Shown here: positions 45,827 through 58,300 of the stretch, one piece after another | How the letters are laid out: every line of letters starts with the position of its first letter | Numbering within the stretch: the first letter of the stretch is position 1 | Assembly: GCA_015499995.1 (NCBI GenBank) | Contig: JADNRV010000134.1 | Coordinates: forward strand, 82,847-146,846 | Direction: 5' to 3' | DNA from: Flammula alnicola | Taxonomy: Eukaryota; Basidiomycota; Agaricomycetes; Agaricales; Strophariaceae | DNA length: 64,000 nt | Made by a program: the position numbers and the translations under genes | Notes under the pieces: model-generated | Seen by the model: only the letters and a program-made list of their open reading frames with translations | Told to the model about the DNA's origin: nothing | Database searches by the model: none

Positions 45827-47809
45827 TCACGCAGTCGGGGTTTTCTCCCCCTCAAGAACTGCTTCCTGGGCATCGTCGACCATTGCTGCAGCTGCAATAA
45901 CAGGCTCTGATGCATCCGGTGTCGCCAATTCAATGTCTTGTGCAATAACTCCCGAAATGTCAGGAGCGATGGCACACCTTTCCGTCAAGCAAATGGCATA
46001 TGGCGCTGGCTCGCGCACTGCATTCGGGTGGGTTCCTGGGCGGCATAAGGAGATTTCGACATCAGAAGATAGCTCGTTGGGTGGATCGTGGGGTAATTCG
46101 GTGACAGGTGGGGCTGATGAATAGACAACAGTGGCTAGATCTGGAATGGAAGTGACTGGGGCATGGGATAAAACAGATTTGTCGGCGTTCGTCTCGCCAT
46201 TTCCTTCCCATTTCTCCCTCTCGAGACTTGAAGCTAACGAACATAACTCATCGCAAGCGACGTCCCCACTGTCTGCCACTCGCTCCTCCGTCGCATTTCC
46301 GCCCTCAACACTATCCCATACGTTTTCGGCCCATTCGCGGACCGTAAACACGTCCAAGTCATCTTCAAAAGGAGTCGTGCACGAAGAATATCCGTCAATC
46401 GAGGGCTTGTCGATGCTAAGGCAACGGCACGGCGTTGATTCCAATCGCACGCCCACTACGCGTTCCTTCTCAGTTGCCCGAGCAACCAGAGGGATGACGA
46501 GCCCCATCTTGTGGTCCAAACGATACGTGGTCGGTGTTTCTGCCACTGCATTTGCCTGGTCTGGCTCATTCTTTTTCGTATACACCCCATTTGTATTCCA
46601 TGGCAATGCCATAAAGGCCTTCTCGTCGAAATGAAATGGGGGAAAACCTACCTCAGGAGCGCCGAATACCTCCGTGAGCCGCAGCTGCAAGATGTCATCA
46701 CCATTAGGTGCGTTGATATCCTTCTCGCTCTTTCCGAATATGCTGAATACATTGTTATCTGGAAAGACATTGGGTGGTCGTCCGTGATGGCTCCATGTCC
46801 AGGAGACGGATCCTTTGCCACGATAAATTCCGCAGGTAAGTCGGCCTCGGAATCCCATTCGTCATCGCTTAACTGATCGGGATCTTCTCCTACTTCAGAA
46901 AACCAGTCGCCATCCTCACGAGTAGAGTCCGTTGCATCCGAAAGACCACCATCGATCGTGAAATTCAAAAATCCCAGACTTGAGTGGGCTCCACCTGACG
47001 CGACTAATTTGCTGGCGGTATCCACGGCCGCCCATACCCCCTCTGATTCGAAAACCCGGTCGCTCTCCCCAGTATTCGCGCTGCCTGCCTTCTTTGATGC
47101 CTCCTCCTCCTCGTCCTTGGCTTAATCTGAGGCCTTCGCAGGCTCGGGGCATTTATCCTGATAGTGGTCCTTCGAGTGCCCCTACCCCTCTTTTTCTTCC
47201 AAGAGCTCGACCCTGCTTCCATTGCCTCATCCAAGTTCGTCGTCAGCTTTCTCTTTCCCGGATCTGCCTCGCCGCGCACACTGTAAGCCTCGAGGTCATG
47301 TGATCATTATCTTCGCCAAGAATTGACATGAGGAAACCTGCTGCAGTAAGCTGCGTTGATGCAAAGTTGACCAATGAGACAGGCAATGAGCGTATTATGG
47401 TGGATTGGTAACCCTTCTCCTCGACATCAACTCCAACCGATGCTAATTCCTCTCGTTTGACGCGCAGGCTATCCAGGAACTCAAGAACTTTGCTTTTGTT
47501 AGGGCACCTCAACTCCATACACTTGACATGCAGTTCCGTCTGTGGGTGAGTACCCTTCTCCATTAATTCGATGACAATCGCGTCCCATGTCTCCTTCAGT
47601 CTCCTTGGAATGGATCCGAATGATGCCGGAATCGGGAATCTTTTGGTTAAGAAAGATTTTGCCAACCTCTCGTCCCCATCCCATTGAAGCTGTTCAGCTA
47701 GCTCCGCAACTGTCAAAGTTGCTGGTTTTGTTGCTGTAGCCGTCCTACCAGGAGTACCTGGTCCAGGAGGTCGCTTCAATACCAGTAGGGCGTTCCGACG
47801 CGCCGTCAA
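45827..47809 (-). pseudogene. copia-type gag/pol remnant joined to an unassigned ORF
   Basis: From ATG 47809 the frame carries a gag of the UBN2 type: LKETWDAIVIELMEKGTHPQ, CPNKSKVLEFLDSLRVKREE, LASVGVDVEEKGYQSTIIRS and LPVSLVNFASTQLTAAGF. After frame changes, an acidic linker (DGDWFSEVGEDPDQ) and a pre-protease segment (NAPNGDDILQLRLTEVFG, APEVGF) follow. Downstream the frame stays open for another ~230 residues to 45827 with sequence not typical of copia, such as GLVIPLVARATEKERVVGVR and EWAENVWDSVEGGNATEE. It could be a diverged linker or captured sequence. No LTRs, integrase or reverse transcriptase were found. This family is different from the element at 20682-27516. Confidence 0.55.
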
Positions 47810-50800
47810 AATTTCCCCAGAGTCCTTTCGCCTCGACGGCGTCCTATAGGAATGCGCAAGGACTTGCGGATGTTATCACACAATCTCGGGCCTTTATGTC
47901 GTCAACGGGAAAGGCGAAGACTGCTAAACTAAATACGTATCAAAATGATTGTATAATACGATTTATCACTATGGTTTAGTCCGAACATTGCTTGATTATT
48001 TCAACTCAACTGACGGACAACATCGGGTGGGCCAAGAGCAAGAAGCGGATCTTCCTCAAACACAGTCTCGAGACCCGGCTGGTGGGACTGTAAGTCGTTC
48101 TTTTCTTCAATGATACCCACTCGCATTGACCCGCTTCGCAGACAACTGGAAACCCAGCAATTCAAGCCCGCTCTAACCCCCATCGATACTCTCCTGAAGC
48201 ACTCACTCAATTAGTCTGTCAGTTGACGGTCAAGTAACAGACTGATTAAGATAGGTAGTAACACGCTTACAACCATCCAAGTTGATGCTACCCCGCAAAA
48301 CATAGAATTATAGGCATCCCCAGATCGACGTACGTACAGTACACATCTATGCGCACGAACAGACGGCCGTTAAGTGCGTGGGGACTAAGTATCCCAACAC
48401 CCCGCCCAATCAAGCATATATTTCGCACAATCCTCGCTTAGTGGACGTTAAACGTGGGCCGGTGACCGATTATCCGGGTCGCCTAAACTTAAATTGTCCA
48501 ATCCCGAGTCACCACCCCTACTGGGATCGCAAGCAACGATACGGCCCTCCTTTCCGAATACAATAGACCGTGGAGATGTCAATGATACCATGGTCATAAG
48601 TAGTCTAAGTATTCCCTACATGTTTGATTGAATTGATACACGCTGCTCACCGCGCCCGACGGGAAGTCTTGTCACGCCAAGAAAAATAGAAAGTTTGGAA
48701 CGTGACTTCAAAGTCGGTGTTCGTCGTCATTGAAAGTGGGATAAGTGGTGACCGGTGACCGGTGAATGGGTAGAATGGCGCCTCGGTCTGGGCGTATCGC
48801 TCCTTCTGTATCTTTGGGTGCAGGTAGCATTGATATTTCTGCAAAGCTCTGAAAAGACACTGAGTTAAAGACTGATAAGCAATCCAAAGTTGGATGCTGC
48901 ATATTGATAGTACAGATCATATGACTCCTGATTTAGAACCCTTGCTGAGACTAAAGACATGCTCGTAAATCACGGCAAGACTAGTATCTAGATATATATT
49001 GAAGGAATACCAAAGAACGAGATTTGAATCCTGGAATCATGTGGAATGTGTTGAAGTCCTACGAAAATCTGAGGTGACGACATGGATGCAAATACAAATA
49101 GATGCCACTAATAGACGCGTGTAAAAGGGTCGCACGCCGTGTTCCATAATCACCAACAGAGAGAACGTGGATAGAAATCATTGGAACATTGACGAAAAGA
49201 GTTTAAACAGTGAGGAAGATGATTAACAATGGCGACAATCCCGGAGACGAGGTCGAGCTGAATAGATGTGTGAGCGGACTTCATAGTCGTGGTAAGTCGG
49301 ATTCCATCGAATCTTCACGAACACGAATGTTGCAGAATATCGATGCCTGAGAGCTTCCGACCTCAGATGAGCTCGGTATTGAAATAGACACGGAAAGCAC
49401 AAGCTCTACCTAGCAGTTAATTTGCAGGAGTTCCGAGGTGCAGCCTATTGAAATGTTAAAGAAATGTATTCCAGCGCTGTGGAATACCAAAGGCTACGGC
49501 GATCCCAGTGTGAAGTAGTCATACCAATAAGTGCGGAAACGCCCCTGGGAGGCGCACACATCGTCCGTGGACCGTCACTAAAGCGCTAAAGCAGCATTAT
49601 GAGGTCGGAATGTACGGTCCTAGCTTTCGTAATTTTGATACCTGCTAATTATGCGCTCAACCGGTCTCCGTCTCGAAATATTCACACCCATGATATTTCG
49701 CCTTCCAAAAGGGAAAAGGCCAAACTAATATTAGGCGAAACCTGCAACACATGTTGCACCTAAACGCCTTTTCTTGCAATTCAAGGAATAAATGTACCAA
49801 ACACTTCCTTGCATCCTCCACCCCTACAATTTCATTCTATGCCTTCTCTCGCCAATTCGCATTATCTGTCATGATGCGTTTTAGTCCAGTGGCCGTTGCG
49901 CTATACCCCGCCTTAGAGGGAAATGATGGAATATCTTAAACCGACCTTTCTCCACTGCAGACTTATCAACATAAGAGCGCGTCTGATGCACATGGTGGGT
50001 GTGCTTTTTGTGGTCTGATATGAAAAGCACGCTACTTCGAGTGGTGTACTTGAAATAGAGATGTGGCTTTCACTTCTAAGTTGCACTTCGGAATGCCACA
50101 CCCTACCGCGGTCCAGGGGACCCAGGTCCCAGTGCTCACACTTTCAATTCGCCTTTTGTTGGTTATCGCATTTACGACAACCATGTTAGTAAAACATAGC
50201 CCGTCCTAATGGCCACTGGAAAACATTTGCCTTCTTCCCTCGTTTCCTTATCCTTACTAATTCGGCCAGTAACGTTAACACCAATATATAGTGCATGTTA
50301 CCCTTCGGTTTCAGATAATCCCCAGAACAAAAATGGTGTGTCACACCCGATAAATGTGAAGGCAGGACATTGATTTATCCGCCCTTGGGCCATGCATTCA
50401 ATCTAGCCCGGCGATGGGTGTATGCCTAAGACTCTGAGCTACATCACAAACAGTCAAAATCAATGATGATTTATGATAAGAGTTCTCCAACTATTCTTAT
50501 CACCGAAGTTCCGAATTCTAAATGTTCCTACCCAGAATTAAATACCACCTATTATGTCATGGACGCCGTTTTATAGGCGGGTTTGGTTTCTCAATCAGCG
50601 ATGCTGCGGCCAAGCTGCGGCAAAAGCACACACAAAGTTTGAGGGTATTGACAACCTACTAACTTTCTCGCGCCGAAAGCTGTGAAACGGGTGAATAGAG
50701 ATGTCAGCGTAAGTTGTCACACCGTATGACCGCTAGTAAAAGCGGCGGGTGCTTACGCAGGCACAACTCAAAAGATCAGTATTCAATATTCAATATTCAA

Positions 50801-51070
50801 TATTTGTCAAAGACAATCGGACACCAGCAAACAAATTTGGTAATATATGGCATGCACTGACCAACATGGAGGGGGCAATCCCTTTAGCAGAGAGGGAGAG
50901 TACTTCATTCTCATGGCCTGCATGGCCCGCATGGTGTGTAACTTAGTTCCATTGTTTCAAGTTTCCGGTGGCCCCCGTGCCACTGTCGCTATGGATGTTT
51001 GGTATTTCTACAAAAGGCGGGCCTCATTGCTCTCTCCAAGCTACTCTCCCCGATACCAAAGCTCGCAAGT
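47810..51070. other. long stretch without a recognised gene
   Basis: Only short frames occur. A run of ATTCAAT repeats lies at 50780-50802 and a GGTGACC tandem near 48749-48763. I found no element ends, RNA gene or conserved protein here. Confidence 0.35.
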
Positions 51071-52315
51071 ATGAGTTCCGTCGACTCTGCCACCGTTCAA
51101 AGCCTTTTACAAACCAATCAGGCACCTAGCTCTTCGGAAGAGGCTTGCATAATCGACACCATCTGCAGCCTCGACGATGACCTTGTCGCAAAGGATACTC
51201 TCGAATATCACCTTCTCTCTAGGCTCAACACGCTTCAGCAGGAACACAAGGATCTCCAAAGCAAAAGGGACAGGTGCAGTGGCATCCTGTCTTCCGTTCG
51301 ACGCGTGCCAGAGGATATTGTGTCTATCATAGTTGGCATGGCATATTGTCAGGATAAACCTTTCCAGCTTCTCGAATACGCTCGTGTGAGCCTTCGATGG
51401 AGGGCAGCCATATTGGGGACACCGCGCTTATGGACTTTCATCACCTTACCCAAGATTGTGAGAGTGGATTACACACGAGTCATCTCTGGAATAAATGCGT
51501 GGATAAGGCATTCGGGTGTCCTCCCGCTGACCGTGTCGTTTGACGTCAATTGTGCCCCAGCCTCCATGAAGCTTTTGGATGCTCTCGCCATCATATCTGG
51601 AGCAGAAGACAAGCATAGATGGACCAATATGCACATTGGACATAGGTTCATGAGCCCTCTCATGAATGGCGAGGGTCCATCAAACTTTCACAACCTGCAC
51701 ACAGACAATTATTTGTCAATGTCCGAATGTGTGTGATCTGCTCTCACATCACTTACTCTTGTTACAGAACACCTGTTTCTGTACCTAGATTTCATTTCCC
51801 CTTGGTGCAATCTACGCAAGCTCCGCCGGGAATCTGCATCATTAGCATCTGAATATCTGCTAATCGTCAGCGATTGCCCTAACTTGGAGGATTGCATGCT
51901 CACCTTCGTCATCTATGAGAATGCCCAAGATCATTCGGAGGCTGACGTGAGCACTGTCACTCTCAAACGCTTGCAGAAACTGTCGCTTGTGAATCTGATC
52001 CCTGAAACCAGCGGCGTATCCCTCCAACTCCTGAATGCACCCAACCTAGCCTATCTTGCAATCCGCGCAAATATGCGATTCGGCGAGCCTTCTGTCCCCG
52101 TTCAGACCAATACAGCTATCACATCCGACATAGGCGACTTCTTACGGAAATCTGGATGCAACATCAGAAAGCTAATGCTTGCAAAAGTAAACCTGCACGA
52201 AATGCAATGCCTCCTGAAATTGCTTCCTTACCTCAACCACGTCACGCACCTCGTAGTATCCAATAAAGCTCATGCTTATCCCGGTGAGAGACTCGCTACG
52301 CGCTCGGCGACCTAA
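51071..52315 (+). pseudogene. F-box protein, 3-prime truncated
   Basis: The start chosen is ATG 51071 (MSSVDSATVQSLLQTNQAP), because the upstream in-frame ATG at 50999 adds a non-conserved leader. A coiled segment HLLSRLNTLQQEHKDLQSKR precedes an F-box-like region VRRVPEDIVSIIVGMAYCQD followed by LLEYARVSLRWRAAILGTPR. This is the layout of large basidiomycete F-box families. A short intron must lie between about 51729 and 51767 or 51788, after which EYLLIVSDCPNLEDCMLTFV and RLQKLSLVNLIPE form LRR-like text. Joining at the TTACAG acceptor gives a stop, so the later acceptor at 51788 is preferred. The protein ends abruptly at 52315, where unrelated sequence begins, so it looks truncated by an insertion. 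Confidence 0.55.
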
Positions 52316-53734
52316 ACAACACACACAACTGCGGAGCGAGATCCTAACTAGGTCGAGCGACGCTCTACTAGCTTCAGAAATATGTAGTGTGCTGTACTCC
52401 ACAGTGTTTGTTTTATTTAGCTAGCTGACTTGTAGACTGCGCCTCGCGGTTCGTTTAAAGTGGGTATGAGGGATTATTCAAATACACGTTTTATCTTCGT
52501 TTCAAGCTTCGTTTTATCACAAGGATGAACGGTTTTATTGATTTTAAGGTTTTATGTTTTTAGAAAAGCTCTCTAAGATGCTACTAGCTCGACTTTCGAA
52601 GCACTAGCTGCTCTGGAGGCTCGGAACTCGTCTGAAACTAAGGCCGCACTGTGCGCTACCTTCTGAACGATCTGCTAGCCCACTTGGACTCTGTTTCTGA
52701 CTTTCTCTAGGCACTCTTCCGGCCTCTAAGCACTCTTCTGGCTTCTAAATTCTTGGACCTTGTCCTCAAGAACTTCTCTTTAACACTAAGCCTTCTTCTG
52801 GCTTTCAAACGAACTCTATTGAAGTCAAACTGATCCTTTATTCGCCCTCTTTCTTACTAGACACTGTGTCTTAGCTCGAAATAAAACTGGGAAGAGATTG
52901 CTTAAGGTAACTAGCTACAAAAGTACATCTTTTATACTACAGCTATGTGTGGTTCTGGTATGCGAATAAAAATAGAGTAAAACATTCTTATCTCGTGTAA
53001 ATAATGCCTGCAGGCAATGGGTATAGGGTTGAGTATTCCAGGTGACCAGATAGAGGTCAAGGATTTGGAAATTCATCCTATTTTAGCGCGCTAGGACGCT
53101 CCTGACTTCCGCGTACCATGCGCATCATGCGTGCGTCTCGGCTAGCGGTGCCGCTTTATTCCGGATCTGCGGCCATCATTGATGCCGGTTCCTTCTTTCC
53201 TTTCTCATCCTATTACCACTTTTGGTAGTCCCCCGGGTAGAGGGTAGAGCGTGCGTCTAACTAACGCGTCCGCGTCCCGTGCGTTTCTCCGTAAGTCACA
53301 AGATACGCTTGCTAGTAGTCGACGCATTCGCGTCTAGCTTTCACTAGCTGTGTCTCGCGCTCCTAGTTGTAGTATTTCGTAGCTAGCTATTCAGCAATAC
53401 ACTGATTGTACTGAATTCGCCGCACACTAATTCCAAAGTATCCAGAAGTCTTTTAAATTATTCCCCATAGTGCGTTTATGCCTCGCTAGTCGTTTATGAC
53501 TTATGCGTTCTGTGTTTTACTGCCTGATAACTTTTAACTGTCTCCCGGCTTATCATACGGACTCAGCTAGCTCTGAACCGCGTCTGATTACCATTGTCAC
53601 AGGTTATATGACAACTAGTAGTCGCATAGCTAGGCCTTAGACTACTAACTTGGGTAGGTTATAGTCTCTCTGTCTCGGTTATATTCTATAGGTAAAAGAT
53701 GATATATTCGCGAAATTCACGCGTGGCCGGTTTG
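52316..53734. other. non-coding insert, probably a transposon remnant
   Basis: No open frame of note. The sequence is unlike its neighbours: it is rich in CTAGCTAG-type words, TTCTGGC repeats (52720-52800) and short direct repeats. It separates the truncated F-box gene from the CHD1 fragment. A start near TGAGAGACTCGC at 52284 would suit an LTR, but I could not find a matching end or duplication. Confidence 0.3.
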
Positions 53735-54795
53735 CGGCCCTATCAACGTCCTGGAGTGCGCAAAGAAGAAGATGGTGCTCGAGTATGCTAGTGCGTGATC
53801 ATATTTCCCTGCTCTGCACACATTGTTTATTCTAACCGCCATGTGCTCGCCCTGTTTTCGGTCAGTTATTAACCAAATGGATACGTCACAAGCCCATCTG
53901 AGCTCCAAGGCCCCCACGAAAGACATGAACAAGCCTGATAATTCGAGCAAGGATGAATTGACTGCTGCCTTGAAATATGGTGCTCAGAAGATGTAAGCAT
54001 GCATTTTGTTATATGCGCGCATTTATCGCTCAAATCAAACTTTGTGGATAATAGGTTAGATAAGGATGATACCCAGCAAAATAAAAAACTTGATGAAATG
54101 GACCTTGACGATATCCTGAACCATGCCGAAGACCACGAGACGACGCAAGCAGGCGAAGGTGTCGGTGCCTCTCTCGGTGGCGAGAACTTCCTTGCTCAGT
54201 TCGCAGCTGCCAGCGACGTCAAGAATGACATGAATTGGGAGGATATCATCCCTCTCGACGAATGTCAAAAGTTCGAGGCGGACGAGGATGAGCGACGGGC
54301 AGAAGAGTCGATCAATAATGAGACTCGTAAATGAACGCATGCTCAGGTGTCTTATGAGGGTATGGACGTTGACCAGCCCACTCCTGCGTCTGCACCCAAG
54401 AAGCCTAAGGCACCTGGTCCAACAAGGAAGACAGCCAGCCAGAAGGTGATGGAGCTCAAGGAGCGAGATGTCCGTTTGTTGATCCGGAGTCTACAGCGGT
54501 GGGGCGACATTCACCAACGATATGATGTTATGGTATGTTTCTCTTTCGAGATATTCGACAGATGCCGCAGACGGGATACTAACTTGTTCCTATACATAGG
54601 TCGCCGAAGCCAAACTGCAAGACAAGAATAAGGGCATCATGTTCGATGTTGCGGAGGAGATCATCGAGATCTGCGCCCAGGCTGTTAAGGACATCGAAGA
54701 GCAGAAACGTCTGCGGATTGCATCAGGTGAAACACTGACTAATGCGCAGAAGAGTAAAGCGGTCCTGGTTACCTGCCGCGGGGTAGGCAATATTG
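53735..54795 (+). pseudogene. CHD1-type chromatin remodeller fragment
   Basis: Exons: 53735-53792 (VLECAKKKMVLEYA), 53866-53992 (INQMDTSQAHLSSKAPTKDM, SKDELTAALKYGAQK), 54055-54532 (LDEMDLDDILNHAEDHETTQ, ENFLAQFAAASDVKNDMNWE, SYEGMDVDQP, ELKERDVRLLIRSLQRWGD) and 54600-54795 (VAEAKLQDKNKGIMFDVAEE to LVTCRGVGNI). All introns splice in frame. This is the segment just after the SNF2 helicase in CHD1/Hrp-type nucleosome remodellers, up to the region before the SANT/SLIDE DNA-binding part. A TGA at 54332-54334 interrupts TRK-stop-THAQVSYEG, where CGA would give Arg. The chromodomains, most of the ATPase and the C-terminus are absent, so it is a captured or duplicated fragment. Confidence 0.85.
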
Positions 54796-55353
54796 TTAGA
54801 AGAGATCCACACCAAGATGGTCATGAAGGAGGCTGCACCCAGGCAGAAGCAGACAGCATTGCCGACGAGTCGACAGATGTCATGTCGGAGAAGAGATGGG
54901 AAGTAGTAGCCAAAGTCCTGACGTCTGTGATATCTGCGATGGTCTCGACACTCCCTCCTACTTATGCTTGTTCGAAATTGTTTACGATGGTGTCTCGTCG
55001 TCTGAGCATGCTTTCATCTTCGTTTAGAGGTTTGCAGTGGTTTGTCGAAGTATTGAGATGCCCAAGGCTACACCCAAGATGCTGGTGATGCATCGAGTGA
55101 TGTCGGAGATGATATTAAACTCAATGAAGAGTTTTGCTGCAATCGCGAAGGCTACGATAATGCGAAATCCAGACGTTTTGGAGGTTTTGGCTGCATAGTG
55201 TAGCGCGATGCCTTGTGGCCAAGCGCCAATGAGGATGAAGTCCTTCATGAACGGCGACTGAAACATTTTTTCAGTCATCATGACTGAGATTTCACACGCT
55301 CATTGTACAAGACGCCATTATACTTCCAAGTCCACACTGCTTCCCAAAATCAC
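54796..55353. other. no gene recognised
   Basis: CHD1 similarity ends at about 54795. A minus-strand frame at 55281-55024 contains a hydrophobic segment (FRIIVAFAIAAKLFIEF), but nothing can be identified. Confidence 0.25.
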
Positions 55354-58300
55354 ATGGCTCATGACCTCCTAAATCCCTGTGAACTCCGCGGTTTAATCTT
55401 GCTATTGAACAATGTACCATGCCTTCCCCCGCACTTGATAGACGTTCCGTCAAAGTTGGAGGCAGCTCTCAGTTCCCTGCCAACCTCCAATGTAAGTTTC
55501 TCTCCTGATTCAATTGAACGTTAGATTTATTCTTTTGCAGTCTATGTATACAGATAATACTAATATGTTTTATAATTATCCAACTCCCCAAAATGAAAGG
55601 TTCTTTGTGAGTTAATTTGTTCCTGTATGCCAACCAAAGGTTCTCAACTTCCTTCAAAGAACGTTCACCCTCCAGGACCTTCTGCGACAGACGATTTAAC
55701 ACCGAGGGGCCACGCTTTCTTTCCTGTAACACCGCTTGCAAGTCGAGGTGCCCACGGACCGAGCTCTCCTGGTACAACTGTCAATCCGGGTATTTTTGCA
55801 ACACCTACTGGACGTCTCATTGCAACACCCAGACGTCTTTTTTCTCCTCCACCCTTGTCTCCATATCCTTCACCTCACTGTGGTGCACCTTATTTCCATG
55901 ATCCATTGTTGAGCGATCGTTCCTCCAATTTCCACTCTGTCGATCTATTTTCAAGCGCTTTTGTCTCACCCAGCAACCAGGAACTTCTTTCCGATTCTGC
56001 TCAGAATGTACGTTCTACTCTTGGCCGTCGACAACGATCTTCCAGTCCATGTCCAACTCCAACAAATCGAAGACGCTTGCAGCTTGGAGGAGAACTGAGA
56101 TTAGGCCATCAGATGGATGATCGAAGGCCAATGGGTGGTGCTGGTGCTGACGGCGACGCTGGTGCCGACAACGACGCTGGTGCCGACAACGATGCTGGTG
56201 CTGACGGCGACGCTGGTGCTGACAACAATGGTAGTCGAGGACGTGGTCAAGGACGTGGTCGAGGTCGCGGTCGAGGTCGCGGTCGAGGTCGTGGCCAACA
56301 TGGGCAAGGAGGAGGAAATCCAATCCACCTGTAGTCGCTGGTATCATGTATGATTCCTAGGCTGTGGGCTAACTACGTTATACATCTATAGCGGGTTTGG
56401 GCCGCTTAGGCCGCAGCCTAAGGCCATGTATATACTATATACAATGTGCCGGGGGTGCCGGGACAGATTGTGGGGTCATTGCTGGGGGCGGGCAATAGTA
56501 AACATGGGTCAACAATGCAGGAAATGGTGTCCGGGACTGTAATTTGGGTGCTGCTCGTCGTTGGAGGCGCTTTTAGGCGCGGGAAAAATTCTAGTAGGGT
56601 CTATAAATATATTCTGACCTGCCCCCACCCTTTGCGCACCTCGGGGAGAGCGGGGATGGGTGGATTGACGAGAATGGCTTTGGATGACGTTCCTATTTGG
56701 GGCGGGGCTGCTGTCAAACAACTGTCAACAATGCAGGAAATGATGCGCGGGCTTGTATTTTGGCTTGCGCTCATCGTGCGGGGCGGTTGTGGCTGCGGAA
56801 AAAAATCCAATAGGGTCCAGCAATATATTGCTATCCATTGCCGCCCTTTGCGCACCTCACGGGGGGCGGGGATGGGTGGATTGAGATGGATGACTTTGGA
56901 TGACATTCTAAAATTAGATAGAAAGCGCCGGTGTGATATTTTTAGATGCCAGTGCTTGTGCCTGATTCATTATCTATAGATTAGATAGCCAGAAAGCGCC
57001 CTAGCTAAATATTTTTAGATGTCGACGCTCGTGCCTCGGCGCCTGCCCGTTATCTATAGATTAGATACTTTGCATTAATCCCACGCTGCTGCATGATTAA
57101 AAATAGACATCCTTCATTTTGTCCTGCTGCCTCTCAGCTCGAAAATCTCAGGTAAAAAAAAGGGTAAATAGAAACTTTCAATATATTTTATAAGGTATAC
57201 AACAAATACAATGAAATATGGGACTGAAACGAGGACAAGAGAAAAAGGAGGGCGCATATCGACGTGAGTAACACACGTCGTCGCCTCTCCTGCTGCTGCT
57301 TGTCCTCGTCCTTGTCGTCGTATCGCTGCCGCCGCCGCTCCCACCTCGCTGTCGCCGCCGCTCCCACCTCGTTGTCGCCGCCATAACGGGGCAACAGCAG
57401 GAGGGGCCATGTTGCTGGCGTTGCTTCCACCTCGTCGTGCTGGCGCTGCTCCCTCCTCGCCGCCGTCGCCGTATTTGAATAGCAGCTGTCGTGCTGTGGC
57501 TCCTCCCACCTCGTCCGTCGCCGTCGAGCTGCTGACGCTGCTCCTCCGAGCAGCAGCAGCGCTCGTCCTGCTGCTACCCCTGGTCGTCACCGTATGCGAC
57601 CAGCAGCAGTGGACGCCGCTGCTGCTGCTCCCGCCTTGTCGCCGTCGCCGTATACGAGCAGCAGCCGCCGTCATGCTGCTGCTGCCATACGGTGACGACG
57701 AGGACGAGCAGCAGCGGTGGGCGCTGCTGCTGCTGCTCCCGCTTTCTCGCCGTCGCCATATACGAGCAGCAGCCGCCGTCATGCTGCTGCTGCCATACGG
57801 TGACGACGAGGACGAGCAGCAGCGGTGGGCGCTGCTGCTGCTGCTCCCGCTTTCTCGCCGTCGCCATATACGAGCAGCAGCCGCCGTCATGCTGCTGCTG
57901 CCATACGGTGACGACGAGGACGAGCAGCAGCAGTGGGCGCTGCTGCTGCTGCTCCCGCTTTCTCGCCGTCGCCGTATACGGGCAGCAGCCGCCGTCGTGC
58001 TGCTGCTGCTGTGTCCACTTCATCGACGTCGTGTACAAGCAGCAGCAGCGGTCACCCTGCTGCTGCTGCTCGCATCTCCTCGTCGGTCGCCGTATACGTA
58101 TAGGAGCAGCAGCAGCGGTGGTGCTGCTGCCCGTGTTCCCCTGTCGTCGTCACCGTATCCGACCAGCAGCGGCGGTGGTGCTGTTGCTGCTCCTCCCGTC
58201 TCGTTGTCATCTATTCGTATACGAGCAGCAGCAGCGGCCGTGCTGCTGCTGCCGTTCCCTCGTCGTAGTCGCAGTCGTACCCATATACAAGCAGCAGCAG

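Noticed and set aside
52284..53734. Solo LTR beginning TGAGAGACTCGC
   Set aside because: No matching CA end, target duplication or second copy was found, so it is left as an unassigned insert.
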